A DNA stretch of 64,000 nt, taken from NCBI GenBank assembly GCA_905211345.1, contig CAJMAO010000004.1, forward strand, positions 1 to 64,000, written 5' to 3'. Under the pieces are notes generated by a model. The model had not been told where the DNA came from. It searched no databases and saw nothing but the letters and a program-made list of their open reading frames with translations. Positions 34,735 through 48,700 of this stretch are shown piece by piece (the first letter of the stretch is position 1; every line of letters begins with the position of its first letter). Made by a program: the position numbers and the translations under genes. The DNA is from an uncultured Prevotella sp. GTDB lineage: Bacteria; Bacteroidota; Bacteroidia; Bacteroidales; Bacteroidaceae.

Positions 34735-34788
34735 AAAAGTGAAAAATCCATTTGCTGATAAATTCAAGCAAATGGATTTTTCACTTTT
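34735..34788. terminator. Perfect 22-bp hairpin between convergent genes
   Basis: Arms at 34735-34756 and 34767-34788 are perfectly complementary (22 bp, 10-nt loop), sitting between the convergent AraC and esterase genes. The right arm contains GGATTTTTCACTTTT, also found in the insertion inside the patatin gene. It can serve as a bidirectional terminator. Confidence 0.8.
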
Positions 34789-34810
34789 AGTTTTAAGATT
34801 TCGTGTAAAT

Positions 34811-36220
34811 TCATTCATCCCAGTTGTCCGTGCGGAACGAGCTTACCGGCAGTCCGTCGCAGTACAGGTCGCCGTCGGCCCAGTCTTTGAAGGCATAGCG
34901 TACGGCTACGGGGTGTTTCACGGCGTCGCTTTTTACGTAAACCTTGCTGCGCTCAATCCACGCCTTCGCCGGATGGAACACGCGATCTTCGCCTGCAATC
35001 TCGAACAAGTCGCTCTTCAGACCGTTGCGGCCGTAAACCCACATACCGGCGCGTTCAAAGCTGACAACAGCCGTGTCGCCTTGAAACTTAACCTCTTTGT
35101 AGTACGGGCTTTCGGCAGTAATTCCTTCAATACCGTATGTGTTTTTCAGCGCGAGCAACGCAAGACGCAGTCCGGCAAGGTGCTTTTTGCGCGGATGTAT
35201 GCCGTATTCAAGTCCTGCGTCCATAAGAACGGCCATGCCGGAGTTAGAAATCATCAGTTCTGCTTTTGACTGCTGCTCGCGGAGCAAGGCACTGTTTACT
35301 GTGTAGTTGATAATGCTGTAGTCGTAAGGAGCTATCTGGCAGAAATAGAACGGGAAGTCGCCCTGTCCCCATTCGGCGCGCCATCCGCGTACCATTGTTG
35401 CCATCATGTCGGCGTAAGTCTTGTAACGGGGCACGTTGTCTTCACCCTGATACCAGATGACACCGCGCATTGTGACGCCTATCAAAGGGTGGAGCATACC
35501 GTTGTAGAGTACGGTAGGAGTGCGGTTTTTCGATTTTATGTCTTCCTGTGAAGCGGGAATCTTTGCGTCGGGAAATGCTTTCAGCCAGTCGGCCTTCATC
35601 CAAGCCTCGCACGCAGAACCACCCCATGAAGTGACGATAAGCCCTACGGGCACGCCGAGTAAGCGGCGCAGCTCGCGGCCGAAATAGTAAGCCGTGGCAC
35701 TGAAATCGCGGATGGAAGCAGGAACGGCCTCGTTCCACTTGCCGCTAACGGTGTCGACGGGTGCGAACTTGCTGTTGCGTTTTACGGTGAACAGGCGGAG
35801 TTGGTTGTCTGTGCTGTGTAATATGTCTTCAACGGCACCGTCTACGGGCTGGTTCTTAAATCCTTTCATCGGCATTTCCATGTTACTCTGACCTGAGCAT
35901 ATCCACAGTTCGCCTATCAGGATGTTGTCGAGCACGGTCTGCTCGCCGTCAGACAGGGTTATCTTATATGGGCCTCCGGCTTTTGGGGTTCTGACGGTAG
36001 TTTTCCATTTACCGTCTTTTCCGGCTTTCGCACTGTACGTCTTATTGTCCCACGAAGTCGTTATTTTTACAGTGGATGATGCTTTTGCCTCGCCCCACAA
36101 GTTGGCGTCGGCTTCGCGTTGCATCACCATGCCGTCAGAAAACATCTTCGGCAGAGTTACCTTTGCACTCATGCTAGTAGCCGTGAGCAATGCTGTTAAT
36201 AAGAATGTAAGTTTTTTCAT
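34811..36220 (-). CDS. Sialate O-acetylesterase-like SGNH esterase
   Basis: A 469-residue exported esterase (signal peptide MKKLTFLLTALLTATSMSA). ELWICSGQSNMEMPM contains the nucleophile Ser112; IVTSWGGSACEAW, MRGVIWYQGEDN and the C-terminal EYGIHPRKKHLAG (Asp/His region) complete the SGNH/SASA pattern. An Ig-like domain (residues 35-95) precedes and splits the fold as usual. Enzymes of this family deacetylate sialic acids, xylans or pectic sugars; here, next to GH106 and GH2 genes, removal of acetyl groups from pectin side chains is more plausible than sialic acid. It is downstream of GH106, separated by 160 bp with an inverted repeat. Confidence 0.88.
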   Translation of the reverse strand: MKKLTFLLTALLTATSMSAKVTLPKMFSDGMVMQREADANLWGEAKASSTVKITTSWDNKTYSAKAGKDGKWKTTVRTPKAGGPYKITLSDGEQTVLDNILIGELWICSGQSNMEMPMKGFKNQPVDGAVEDILHSTDNQLRLFTVKRNSKFAPVDTVSGKWNEAVPASIRDFSATAYYFGRELRRLLGVPVGLIVTSWGGSACEAWMKADWLKAFPDAKIPASQEDIKSKNRTPTVLYNGMLHPLIGVTMRGVIWYQGEDNVPRYKTYADMMATMVRGWRAEWGQGDFPFYFCQIAPYDYSIINYTVNSALLREQQSKAELMISNSGMAVLMDAGLEYGIHPRKKHLAGLRLALLALKNTYGIEGITAESPYYKEVKFQGDTAVVSFERAGMWVYGRNGLKSDLFEIAGEDRVFHPAKAWIERSKVYVKSDAVKHPVAVRYAFKDWADGDLYCDGLPVSSFRTDNWDE

Positions 36221-36248
36221 ATTTTATTTTTGTTTTTTTGTAAGTTAT

Positions 36249-36361
36249 GGAGTTATGTAGTTAAAAAATTAAGACACTTGTTTTACAAGTAAGAATGATT
36301 GTTTGTTGACTTTTAAATAATCAAAAACGCACATGTCTTAACTCCTAGACTAAATAACTCC
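36249..36361. repeat. Imperfect inverted repeat between GH106 and esterase genes
   Basis: Arms 36249-36277 and 36333-36361 (29 bp, about 22 complementary) carry GGAGTTAT...TTAAGACA motifs; a small hairpin ACTTGTTTTACAAGT lies just inside the left arm. It may act as a terminator/attenuator or be a decayed mobile repeat. Confidence 0.5.
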
Positions 36362-36379
36362 TTAACTCATTGGAAGCGA

Positions 36380-39300
36380 TTAATGTTTGTTCACTATTTT
36401 CACCGGGCCAAGCAGTCCTGCGGGCAGAAGTTCCTTTTCGGCACGGCGGTATTTGCCATTTGTCCAAATGCCTTCAAACGGAGGCGTGCCTAGGTCGTTA
36501 CCTTGCAGTGCGTTTGCCCATGTGTTTACCACGACAATTTTCAGGGTGTTGCGTCCGCGTTTCACTGCTTTTGTTATGTCTACAGCATAAGGCGCTGTCC
36601 ACGCCGTGCCGCATTTTTTGCCGTTCACATAGACAGTGGCAATGTCGGCTACGTTGCCTAGGTCGAGCATAATGTCGCCTTTAGGCTTGCGTTTCAGACG
36701 GAATGTTGTGGTATAGTCGGCATGTCCCGAATAGTATTTGATGTCGTTGATGTCAGATTTGCTCCAGTCGGTCAGCTCGCTAGTCTTGGTCTGTCTTCCG
36801 GTTTTCTCATACTTTATCGTCCATTGGCAGTTGTCAAGCGTTGCTACAGTGGTGCTTTGCGCCTTTATTTCTTCGGTTGCGCCGGGTGCTTTGCCGTCAG
36901 ACAGAATGTAGAATATAGAGCCTCCTACGGGCAGGGTTATGCTTTCGGCGGCTTTGTATATTTTACCTGTTACGGCATCGGCAAGATATTTGTATGCCCT
37001 TTCTGCCCTGAATCCAGGAGAGAAGGTTATGCTTCCACCGGTTTGGTTGCTGAGGAAGTATATGTCGGCATCTTTGGCAGCGCGGTGGGTGTAGTCAATA
37101 CCTTCGGGTATCTCAATGTCTTTTTTTATGCCAAGACTGGTCAGGTCGGCCTCTTTCCATACTTCTTTTATTACGGGAACTCCCCAGCTGGCAATGGAGT
37201 CAATGGTGTTCCAGCACGTTACGATGCGGCCCGGATTCATTTTCCTTGCCTGTGGAATAACCAAAGCCGAGTATTCCATTCCATTCGGGGTGACGAGCTT
37301 GCCGTTCTTAACCTGCGATTTGCCAAGTACGTCGTGGTTGAACGAGTCGTAGCGGTAGCCTTGCAGCGGGTTAACCCAATGTTCCGCCTTCGTCATGTTG
37401 GCCGTATGGGTTACTTTTACGGGACTTACCTCAAGCGGCTGGCCTACGTTGGCGAGGCGTTCCTGTTCACGCTTGATTGTCTTCTCGCTGAAAAGTCCCG
37501 GCAGGGATGTAATGAGCCGTTCTGGCAGAATGGAGCGGCGTGGGGTCTCGTCGCCTGTGTACACGGCAAGGTCGATGACAGGTTTGCCGTACTGCAGCAG
37601 CGACTGGCAGCGTGAAATGTAGCTTGTGAATGCTGGCATTTCCCTCCACCATGTGTTATCACGCTGTAAGAACGTGCCTATTCCGTCAAGCGTCATGCCC
37701 GGGGCGCGGTCTGTCCATGGATTATGTGTATTGACGTGGAACACTATCGCATTGATGCCTGTACAGTAATTTTTATCGAGCAGGGGCTTGAGCAGAGCCA
37801 AATCTTCGTCCCATGTTCCACGAACCTCGGTGAATCCTTCAGCCTGTATGATGTCCTTTCCGTAGATGTGGGCACCGCTTACGGCATCGAGCATGTCGTT
37901 AAGTTTGTCGTGCGTAGGGCTGTTCAGCCAGAATTCGCCCATAGGATAGTCTGCGTGCTGGTAGTGAAGCAGGCCGTCGCTCACCATTGTCGGGGCTACA
38001 CATTCAGCAGATAGCTTGCATCCGTATTGCTTACCAAGCGTTGCCACTTCGTCGAAGAATATGTCATTGATGAGTTCGGCGATGGTCTGGCGGATGTCGC
38101 GCAGCACTTTTTCAGATTTTTCGGAAGTCTCGATAGGTACTCCTGCGTAAAGCGGAAGCCACTGCATGAGGTCGTAACCGCGGCGGCGGCGGAACTCGTC
38201 GGCGAAATTATCGCTCCAGTTTTGGCTACCACATTCCCAACTGTCAACGTGGATTCTGGTAAGCACACGTTTTGCAATGTCTTGCGGGATGTGGCGGTAA
38301 ATGTTTGCGAACCAGTTGTCAAACTGCTTTTTTATCGCCGTGCGTGAGAACTTGTCGCATTCCAATCCACGGCCTCCGCCGCCTGTGGCGTTGATGTGCC
38401 CCGTCGTTGTGTGACCTATGCGCAGAATGTGCCAGCGGCCTTTTGGTAAGTTGATTGTGAACGGTTTATCAAGAAAATCAGAAGAAATCAGCTTCCCTGT
38501 AAGGTTGATTATCTTGTCTTTTGGTACGCACTCGTTGTCTGCAATAGGAAAATATTTTGATACGCGCCATACCTTTCCCGATTTGCCCTCATACCCGTCA
38601 ATCACTGGCTCCGAGCCAAGCACTAGGTTAGCGACCTTTAAGTTTGGTTTCCATTTAGCCGCATCCATATCTTCTGAGCCGGGGTCGCTTCCCTCGGGAG
38701 TCCAGTGGAATTTAAAGAAACGCGCCGTGGTGGCTGGTATTGCGTAAGTGGCGTAAGCGTCTGTGTTCTGCCAGCCTTGCCGTGCAGGGCTTATCTCACG
38801 GATGAAACGGTAATTAACGCCGTCGTCGGAAGCGTACAGTTTATACCTGTGGGCTTGATAATTGTTGCCTCCGGTAATGACTTCCACGCTGCGCAAGGTG
38901 AAAGGTTCGTCGTATGACATTATGATATCGCACGGTTCCGAGGAGCGGAACGGGAATTCAACCGACGACTCCGGTTTCCTGTCATCAGCGTAATCGGCGG
39001 GATAAGCGAACGTGGCAATGTCTTCATAGTATCCATGTTTGTGGTCGGGCCGTGGTAAAGTGATTTCCTGCTGGCCGCCGTCAACAATCGTGTCCGACCA
39101 TACTATGCGCTGCATTGACTCCTCCGGAGTAATCCATGGACCGCCTCCAAGGGCGAAACCGTCGGAGAAATGTATGCCTATTTGCAGTCCGAGACTGTCG
39201 GCTGTGTTGAAAGCCGTGTTGATACGTTTCCACCATTCTGGCGACAGTTGGCGAGCTGTGCCTTTATATTGAGGGCCGTCGCTAACGTCTTTAATAGGCA

Positions 39301-39529
39301 TAAGGTAACATCCTTTGATGCCTGCGTCGTGCATAGCGTTGAGGTCAAGGCGCACACCTTCGTCTGTAACGCAGCCGAACATCCAGTACCAAAACGTCCA
39401 AGGGGCGGCTTCCTTGCTTGGTGAAATAAAACGTTTGTACCATTCAGGAGTGTTTTCCTGAATGGTAGTTTGCGCTGTCGCAGGCACTAATGTAGCACAA
39501 GCGACAAGTAATGACATTATTTTTTTCAT
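36380..39529 (-). CDS. Alpha-L-rhamnosidase, GH106
   Basis: A 1,049-residue exported enzyme (signal peptide MKKIMSLLVACATLVPATA). PWTFWYWMFGCVTDEGVRLDLNAMHDAGIKGCYLMP at residues about 42-78 is the GH106 N-terminal barrel signature, and GIHFSDGFALGGGPWITPEESMQRIVW follows. A C-terminal beta-sandwich (DIMLDLGNVADIATVYVNGKKCGTAWTAPY...NTLKIVVVNTWANAL) completes the family layout. GH106 enzymes remove alpha-L-rhamnose by inversion, and in B. thetaiotaomicron act on RG-II side chains. It begins 2 bp after the stop of an upstream GH2 gene, in the same operon. Confidence 0.93.
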   Translation of the reverse strand: MKKIMSLLVACATLVPATAQTTIQENTPEWYKRFISPSKEAAPWTFWYWMFGCVTDEGVRLDLNAMHDAGIKGCYLMPIKDVSDGPQYKGTARQLSPEWWKRINTAFNTADSLGLQIGIHFSDGFALGGGPWITPEESMQRIVWSDTIVDGGQQEITLPRPDHKHGYYEDIATFAYPADYADDRKPESSVEFPFRSSEPCDIIMSYDEPFTLRSVEVITGGNNYQAHRYKLYASDDGVNYRFIREISPARQGWQNTDAYATYAIPATTARFFKFHWTPEGSDPGSEDMDAAKWKPNLKVANLVLGSEPVIDGYEGKSGKVWRVSKYFPIADNECVPKDKIINLTGKLISSDFLDKPFTINLPKGRWHILRIGHTTTGHINATGGGGRGLECDKFSRTAIKKQFDNWFANIYRHIPQDIAKRVLTRIHVDSWECGSQNWSDNFADEFRRRRGYDLMQWLPLYAGVPIETSEKSEKVLRDIRQTIAELINDIFFDEVATLGKQYGCKLSAECVAPTMVSDGLLHYQHADYPMGEFWLNSPTHDKLNDMLDAVSGAHIYGKDIIQAEGFTEVRGTWDEDLALLKPLLDKNYCTGINAIVFHVNTHNPWTDRAPGMTLDGIGTFLQRDNTWWREMPAFTSYISRCQSLLQYGKPVIDLAVYTGDETPRRSILPERLITSLPGLFSEKTIKREQERLANVGQPLEVSPVKVTHTANMTKAEHWVNPLQGYRYDSFNHDVLGKSQVKNGKLVTPNGMEYSALVIPQARKMNPGRIVTCWNTIDSIASWGVPVIKEVWKEADLTSLGIKKDIEIPEGIDYTHRAAKDADIYFLSNQTGGSITFSPGFRAERAYKYLADAVTGKIYKAAESITLPVGGSIFYILSDGKAPGATEEIKAQSTTVATLDNCQWTIKYEKTGRQTKTSELTDWSKSDINDIKYYSGHADYTTTFRLKRKPKGDIMLDLGNVADIATVYVNGKKCGTAWTAPYAVDITKAVKRGRNTLKIVVVNTWANALQGNDLGTPPFEGIWTNGKYRRAEKELLPAGLLGPVKIVNKH

Positions 39530-39531
39530 GG

Positions 39532-42345
39532 TTATTCAAAATGAAGGGTTACTTCGCCGACATGCACTCCGTGCGCCCATACAGGTTGGGCTGACGGTCC
39601 GTTGAGGTCGGTGGTATTCACCTTGTTGCGTACTGATGGGATTACCTGCATCAGGCTTATGCCCGTTTCTGGTAAAGTGTAGAGCAGTTGGTCGCGTCCG
39701 TCGCGTGGTTGGAACACGCCTACGTAGTCTTTATCAGTACCGGGCTGTATCGTAATGCAACCGGTTTTGGTGTTGAGCTTCATCCATTGCACACCGGCAA
39801 AGTATCCTTTGAACTCCGGATAGATGAAACTTTCGCCCGGAACAGGGTCGTTGTAGTTGTTGCCCCATATACCCAGCTGAGGCCCGTGCAGACGGTTCTG
39901 CCATACGCGGTACGGTCCGTGCCCGAGCCATTGTTTGCTTTCTACATCAGATTCAGGTAAATCGAACTTCACGCCCATGAGATCCACCACGCCGTTGAAA
40001 CAGTATGTGTAAACGAGGCGTGCCCCGCCATCGGGCGCGATGCGCCATTCTACGTTCTGGAGCGAGCCGAGAGCATATTCAGTTGTTACTATCAAGGTGT
40101 CGTTCGCACCGTCTTTGCTGGTCAGTTTGACGAATTTCCCTTGGTCGGCATATTCCGTATAAGTTGTTTTTTTCTTTTCCGCTTCAGGGTCATCGTGGTT
40201 GTAGAACTGGTCAAAAGACCTGTCGGAGCGACGGTAAGCGAAGAATTTCGGGCCACCGTTGAACTTATAGTCTCCCTTTGAAGTAGTTACGCTTGCAAGC
40301 GTTCCGTCAGTGGCAGAGAATGTATAAGTCACGTTCCCAGCCTTAACTGTGTTGTTGCTGAACGTCGGTCGGTTGCCTCTTGTGTTATCTTTATATATAT
40401 TTTCCGCGTTTTTCAGTTTGAACACCCAAGTAAAAAGTTCTTCGCCGTATTGGTCGGTAGCTTTTACACTGAGAGCGTCGGCTTCTGAAGGAGCGGTCGG
40501 AATGTTAATGGTTCCTTTAGAGTCAGGAGCTATATTTGCTCCGTTCACGGTTCCGTTTTTCACAATCTTAGTGTCTGAACCGACATATTTTACGTAAGAA
40601 TAATCAAACTTACACTTATCAAGGCTGAGGAAGTTGTAACGGTTCTCAACGTTAAGCGTACCGTTGAAGTTTTCAGGCATTGACACTTGTACCGGGCTCC
40701 AGATTTGTTTTACCGTATAGTAGCTGCCTTCTTTCTCATGATGAGGTCCTACGATGCCGTCTGCTCCGTAGTTACCTACGTTGTCAATCATATTGTTAAG
40801 GTCGGTGCGCACAACTCCTTCGTCAGCGTAGGCCCAGATAAATCCGCCGGCGCAGCGCGGCCATGAGCGCATAAGTTCCCAGTAATCGTAAAGTCCTGCA
40901 CCGGCTCCGCCGTCATAAAGGGCGTGCAAAAACTCTGTCGGCATGAATATTTCAGGCTTGCGCATGTATTCCTCGCTTTCGCCGTAAGAGCGGTAGTGCA
41001 TCGTCTCATAACCTCCGAAGTTGCCTTGCGGATGAAGAACCGGACGCTTTTGGATGTCCCATTTATGGAACTCTCCGTCAAGTTCGGTGTTCCATCCTTT
41101 CTCGTTTCCGTTGCTCCACCATATCACACATGGATGGTTTACGTCGCGTGTTACCATCTCCTTGATAAGTTTTTGGCCGTTGATTGTTTCGTGGTGGCCG
41201 TGCCATCCGCTTAATTCGCTCATAACGTAGAGACCGAGACTGTCACAAGCGTCATAGAAGTCAGGATCGGCCGGGTAGTGCGAGAGGCGAACGGCGTTCA
41301 TGTTCATGCTCTTGATAAGTTCCACATCGGCGATGTTTAGCTTCTTGTTGAGCGTTCGGCCTGACTCCGGCCAGAAACTGTGACGGTTCACTCCACGTAT
41401 GTTTACTTTCTTTCCGTTGATATAAAGGCCGTCGCCTGCGCGGGTTTCGATGGTACGGAAACCGAACTTATCTTGTTCTATGTGCAACGTTTTGCCGTTG
41501 GCATCAATCAATGCGAATGCTACTTGGTAACGGTTAGGTGTCTCGGCGGTCCACAGTCTTGGATTGTTTACTTTGAAAGACACGTCGGCACGGTCGCTGC
41601 CAGCTCTTACGTTGGTTGTATTCTCGGCCACTTTCTTGCCGCTCATGTCGCTGATCGTGGTGCGCACTTTTGCCCCTTCAAGCGTGTGGTTAAGCAGGAC
41701 AAAGGCGTTGAACGAGCCGTCCGCCTTGGCATCTATGGCCGTGCGCTCAATGTTTATGGCAGGTTTGCATACGATGAATACTGGACGGAATATGCCACCG
41801 AAGTTCCAATAGTCGGCCCGGCGCTCGGCAAGGTTTACGCCCTTGTTTGTACTTTCCTTGCTGACGGTTACCTCTAGCAAGTTTTTCTTGTCACCGAAGA
41901 ACACACGATCGGTAACGTCGTAAGTGAAACGGTAGAATGCTCCTTGATGCAGCGAGCCGGCCTTACGCTTGTTTATCATGACTTCGGTGTCGGTCATCGA
42001 GCCTTCAAACACGAGGTCGATGTGGTGGTTAGCCCACTCGGCAGGCAATGTAAACTCGTATTTGTATTTGCCTTTCTCGTCGGCGATGCCGTCAGGGAAG
42101 GGCTTACCGTAAAACTTCATGCCGTACTGGTAAGTGCCGAATCCCTGCAGTTCCCAGCACGACGGCACGCCGATTTTCGTCCATTTGCCTGAGTTGTTGC
42201 CGCCGGTGCAATAGAAATCCCACTGCACCATGTCGTCGCTCCCGCGTCCGCTGAGGTATTGGCGTTGCGTGTAGACGCTGCCTTGGGCGTACGCTCCGGC
42301 CACGGCCGACGATAGTAATAACGCTGAAATCAATAACTTTTTCAT
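39532..42345 (-). CDS. Glycoside hydrolase family 2 enzyme (beta-galactosidase-like)
   Basis: A 937-residue exported GH2. The start at 42345 gives the signal peptide MKKLLISALLLSSAVAGAYA; an upstream ATG at 42438 would place 31 odd residues before it. Jelly-roll sugar-binding domain (residues 25-195), immunoglobulin domain (200-300), TIM barrel (305-600) with acid/base Glu415 in SNGNEKGWN and nucleophile Glu471 in FMPTEFLHA, then two C-terminal beta domains. GH2 retaining enzymes include beta-galactosidases, beta-glucuronidases and alpha-L-arabinopyranosidases, all needed for RG-II; which one this is cannot be told. It lies 120 bp after the next GH2 and 2 bp before GH106. Confidence 0.92.
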   Translation of the reverse strand: MKKLLISALLLSSAVAGAYAQGSVYTQRQYLSGRGSDDMVQWDFYCTGGNNSGKWTKIGVPSCWELQGFGTYQYGMKFYGKPFPDGIADEKGKYKYEFTLPAEWANHHIDLVFEGSMTDTEVMINKRKAGSLHQGAFYRFTYDVTDRVFFGDKKNLLEVTVSKESTNKGVNLAERRADYWNFGGIFRPVFIVCKPAINIERTAIDAKADGSFNAFVLLNHTLEGAKVRTTISDMSGKKVAENTTNVRAGSDRADVSFKVNNPRLWTAETPNRYQVAFALIDANGKTLHIEQDKFGFRTIETRAGDGLYINGKKVNIRGVNRHSFWPESGRTLNKKLNIADVELIKSMNMNAVRLSHYPADPDFYDACDSLGLYVMSELSGWHGHHETINGQKLIKEMVTRDVNHPCVIWWSNGNEKGWNTELDGEFHKWDIQKRPVLHPQGNFGGYETMHYRSYGESEEYMRKPEIFMPTEFLHALYDGGAGAGLYDYWELMRSWPRCAGGFIWAYADEGVVRTDLNNMIDNVGNYGADGIVGPHHEKEGSYYTVKQIWSPVQVSMPENFNGTLNVENRYNFLSLDKCKFDYSYVKYVGSDTKIVKNGTVNGANIAPDSKGTINIPTAPSEADALSVKATDQYGEELFTWVFKLKNAENIYKDNTRGNRPTFSNNTVKAGNVTYTFSATDGTLASVTTSKGDYKFNGGPKFFAYRRSDRSFDQFYNHDDPEAEKKKTTYTEYADQGKFVKLTSKDGANDTLIVTTEYALGSLQNVEWRIAPDGGARLVYTYCFNGVVDLMGVKFDLPESDVESKQWLGHGPYRVWQNRLHGPQLGIWGNNYNDPVPGESFIYPEFKGYFAGVQWMKLNTKTGCITIQPGTDKDYVGVFQPRDGRDQLLYTLPETGISLMQVIPSVRNKVNTTDLNGPSAQPVWAHGVHVGEVTLHFE

Positions 42346-42465
42346 ATCTGTTTTGTTTAGGAATAACGGAGTAAGGAGTAAAGTTATAAGTAAAATCGCA
42401 TGGGTTATCATGTTCTTCACCCCCCCCTTGTTCATCATTCTTCGTTAATTATTCTTACTTGCTTG

Positions 42466-45582
<3,117 letters not shown>

Positions 45583-45628
45583 TTATTTCAAGTTATGTCT
45601 TTTATGACATTTATTTTCTTTATGTTTT

Positions 45629-45716
45629 TCAAAAGACGGCAAATCGCATTGTGAAAGGCGGTCTTTTATGTGCTGAAAGACGGTCTTTTACCGTGCAAAA
45701 GACCGTCTTTCGCAAC
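45629..45716. repeat. Four-unit quasi-palindromic repeat array F
   Basis: The most regular array: units end in TTTTC-AAAAGACGGC, GTGAAAGGCGGTCTTTTATG, CTGAAAGACGGTCTTTTACC and GCAAAAGACCGTCTTTCGC. It lies between the GH137-GH2 stop (19 bp away) and the LacZ-type GH2 start. Confidence 0.88.
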
Positions 45717-45734
45717 ACGTTGGATATCAGATGG

Positions 45735-48700
45735 TTATTCGATTGTCAGTTTTTCGAACAGCATCTTGTCGAGTCCTTCGCCGCTGAGCGTTACGATGTA
45801 GCTGCCCGCATTTATTTGGGAGCCGGTGGTAATGCTTGTGTTGCGGCGCTTGGTTTTCTTCGCCGGTGTCTGCAGGAAGGTTATGTTGTCTTCCTTGTAC
45901 ACAACGCCGTTCAGGTCGGTAATCTTCACGTGAAGGTTTCTTACTGCCTCGGGGTTGTAGTAACGGAAGCGCATGGCGTAAACTTTTGCCACGCCCACGT
46001 TGAAGTTCCATGTCAGTGTGCCGTCCTTTACGATTCCGTCTACCTCGAGGGCGCTGTTGGTGCGTGGCGGCAGCAGGCTGTCGGGCATCTGCACAAGGAT
46101 GTCCTTGTCGAACTTGGCCCACATCTCCTTGTCGTCTATTTCAGGATAATCGGCGGCAGCGGTAGAGTCTTTCGAGGCTATCGCTATGGCTGAAATTATA
46201 GCCTGTCCGGCGTTCACTTTCGGGAAATTGATTTTAATCCTGTCGCCCGGAACGTGAACGTCGAGCACCCGTTTGTAGGGTTTTGCATAGCGTGCTTGCG
46301 CCCAAATGTCAAGGTTGTTGATGTAAACGCTGTCGTTGACGGCTACGTCGAAGAGGCGCAAGCCCTCATAATCAGCGGTCTCGCTTGCTCCCGGGCCGTA
46401 CCAAGGCTCGACGAAATACAGCTCCACACGATAGTCGCCGGGGCGCACCGGGAACGAATAAGACAGCTCGTGGCGGCCGAAGCGCGACGTGCGGAACAAC
46501 GGCGATACGGGCAGCATCGGGTTGGATGTCTGGCTGGCCATATATGGATTTGCCTCTTTAGGGAACCTGTCGCCCCATGAGCGCGACCATTTGCGGTTGT
46601 CCTGTGTCCATTCAGTGGCGAAGATGTCTGTATAAGTGTCGCCTCCGCAGTTTACGTTGTACAGATAGAAGTATCCGTCCTCGGGCTTCAGTATCTGCTC
46701 GTTCCATGAGCGGAACGATGGCATGGCCAGCGTATCGGCTGCCGCAGGCTTGCCGTTATGGTAAGCCGTGGCTATGAGGAGGTCGCCCTTCAGCTCGGGC
46801 TTATGCCATTTATAGAGCGTAGTGCCTTCGTCTCTCATTTTCTGTTCTTTCCACCATCCGCAGCTCAGTGCCACAGAGTCGCAGTTGCTGTATACTCGTA
46901 TCGTGTCAGATGAAATGTTGGGCACGATGTATACTATCTGTTCTTTGTCGGCCGGGGTGTAACGTGTCCTGTAAAGATAGAATGCGTCAGTTGGCTGTTC
47001 CCATGCCGTGAAGATGCCTTTGTGGTTGAACGGGCCAACCTTGTCGATGCGTCTTAATCCCTCGTCGGGTTGGCGGCGGCCTGGGTTGTCGTGGCTTTGC
47101 AGCGGCCAGAGGAATTGTCCGCACACGCTGTCCTTCACGCTTTCGGCCAGTTGGAGCTTGCGCTCGAGTATGTCGCAATGTTTCTCCTCGGTGTACCGTT
47201 CGCCCGTGTGGTTGCCCACAGTGCGCCATGCTCCGTATTCACCGTTAAGCAACTGGTCGTCGCGTTTCAGCTCGTTGGCGTAGTTTTCAAGTTTTCCGCC
47301 GTACGTTCCACTCCAGTTCTGCACTACGTTCCAGTCTGTGCCGTCGCCTCCGTTGCATGTGGTGACAAGGCGCATCGTGGCGCACATAGGATCCATTTCC
47401 TTTATTATTTCAGTACATTCTCTTGCAAATTCGGCTGGAATGGTGCTTTCGTTCTGGAGCCCCCACAGTATTATCGAAGGCGAGTTGCGGCGTTCCTTTA
47501 CCCATTGGCGCAGGTGGCGCTTGAAACTCTCTCGGAATTGGGGCGTGTCATACCATATATGGGCTGAAAACTGCGGCCACCACAGTATGCCTTCCTTGTC
47601 TATGAGGTCTTTGTAATGCAGGTTGTGAGGCTGGTGGGCATCGCGGAAAGCGTTGAATCCGGCGGCCTTCACCTCTTTTATGCGTGCGTCGATCTGCTCG
47701 TTTGAGAAAGCGTGACTCTGTCCGAGCATGTGCTCATACTCGCACACTCCGTTGATGTAGACGGGTTTGCCGTTAAGGTAGAAGCGGTTGTCGCCGTCTT
47801 TTCTGTTCAACGGCCAGCTTGAAGTGCGGACTCCGAACGGTGTGGCAAGTTCGTCTGTCGCCTTGTTGTTCCGTTTTATAATGGTGTTTAGCGTGTATAG
47901 GTACGGGTCGTCAGTACTCCAACGGCGGGCGTTTTTGATTGCAGACGATTGTCTAATGACTTTGGTTTCGCCCGGTTTAATCGTTATATTGTCAGTCAGC
48001 CGGATAACCTGTTTCCCGCCCTTGTCGCATATTTTGCTGATAAGGCTTATTGTGTCAATGGTTTGCCCGTAGTTTTTCACTTCCGTCTCAATGAACAGGC
48101 TGTCGGCAGCCATGTTGTTCCAGATGTGCGTGCCGAACGGTTCAATGCGTGTTTTATCGGTTATTTCGAGTATGACAGGGCGGTAGATGCCAAACGGCTG
48201 GGAGCCTTCACTGAACCCCCACTCTGAGCTGCAGCCGCCGCATACCCACGGCATGTCGGTTATTCCCTTCGGGTGTGACACCCTTACAATAAGCTCATTG
48301 TCGCCGCCCTTGCGCACGCTGTTGGTTATGTCGATGGTCTTTGTCGTTCGGCCGATGTCGTAACGGCCGAGACGCTTGCCGTTAAGTGTCACCTCCGCGT
48401 ATGTGCCTACGCCTTCAAAGCGGATGAAGTATTGCTTGTCGGCCATATTGGGGGCGGTGAACTTCTTTTTGAATATGGCGCGCCCGTGCAGGTTGCCGTG
48501 CTCTTTCTGCAGCGCGCCGTAGTAGTCGTCGAGGTTGTATGGTATGTCTTTTACGAACGTCTTGCGGTCAAACGTTATCTCCCAGTCCTCATTCAGCGAT
48601 GTAATGAAGCGTTTGCCAGTAGCGTTCGGGGTAGGGAAGTTTACCTCGCTTTTGCCCATCGGTTTACTCGTCGCTACGGCAATACCGCGTTGGTCGTGGT

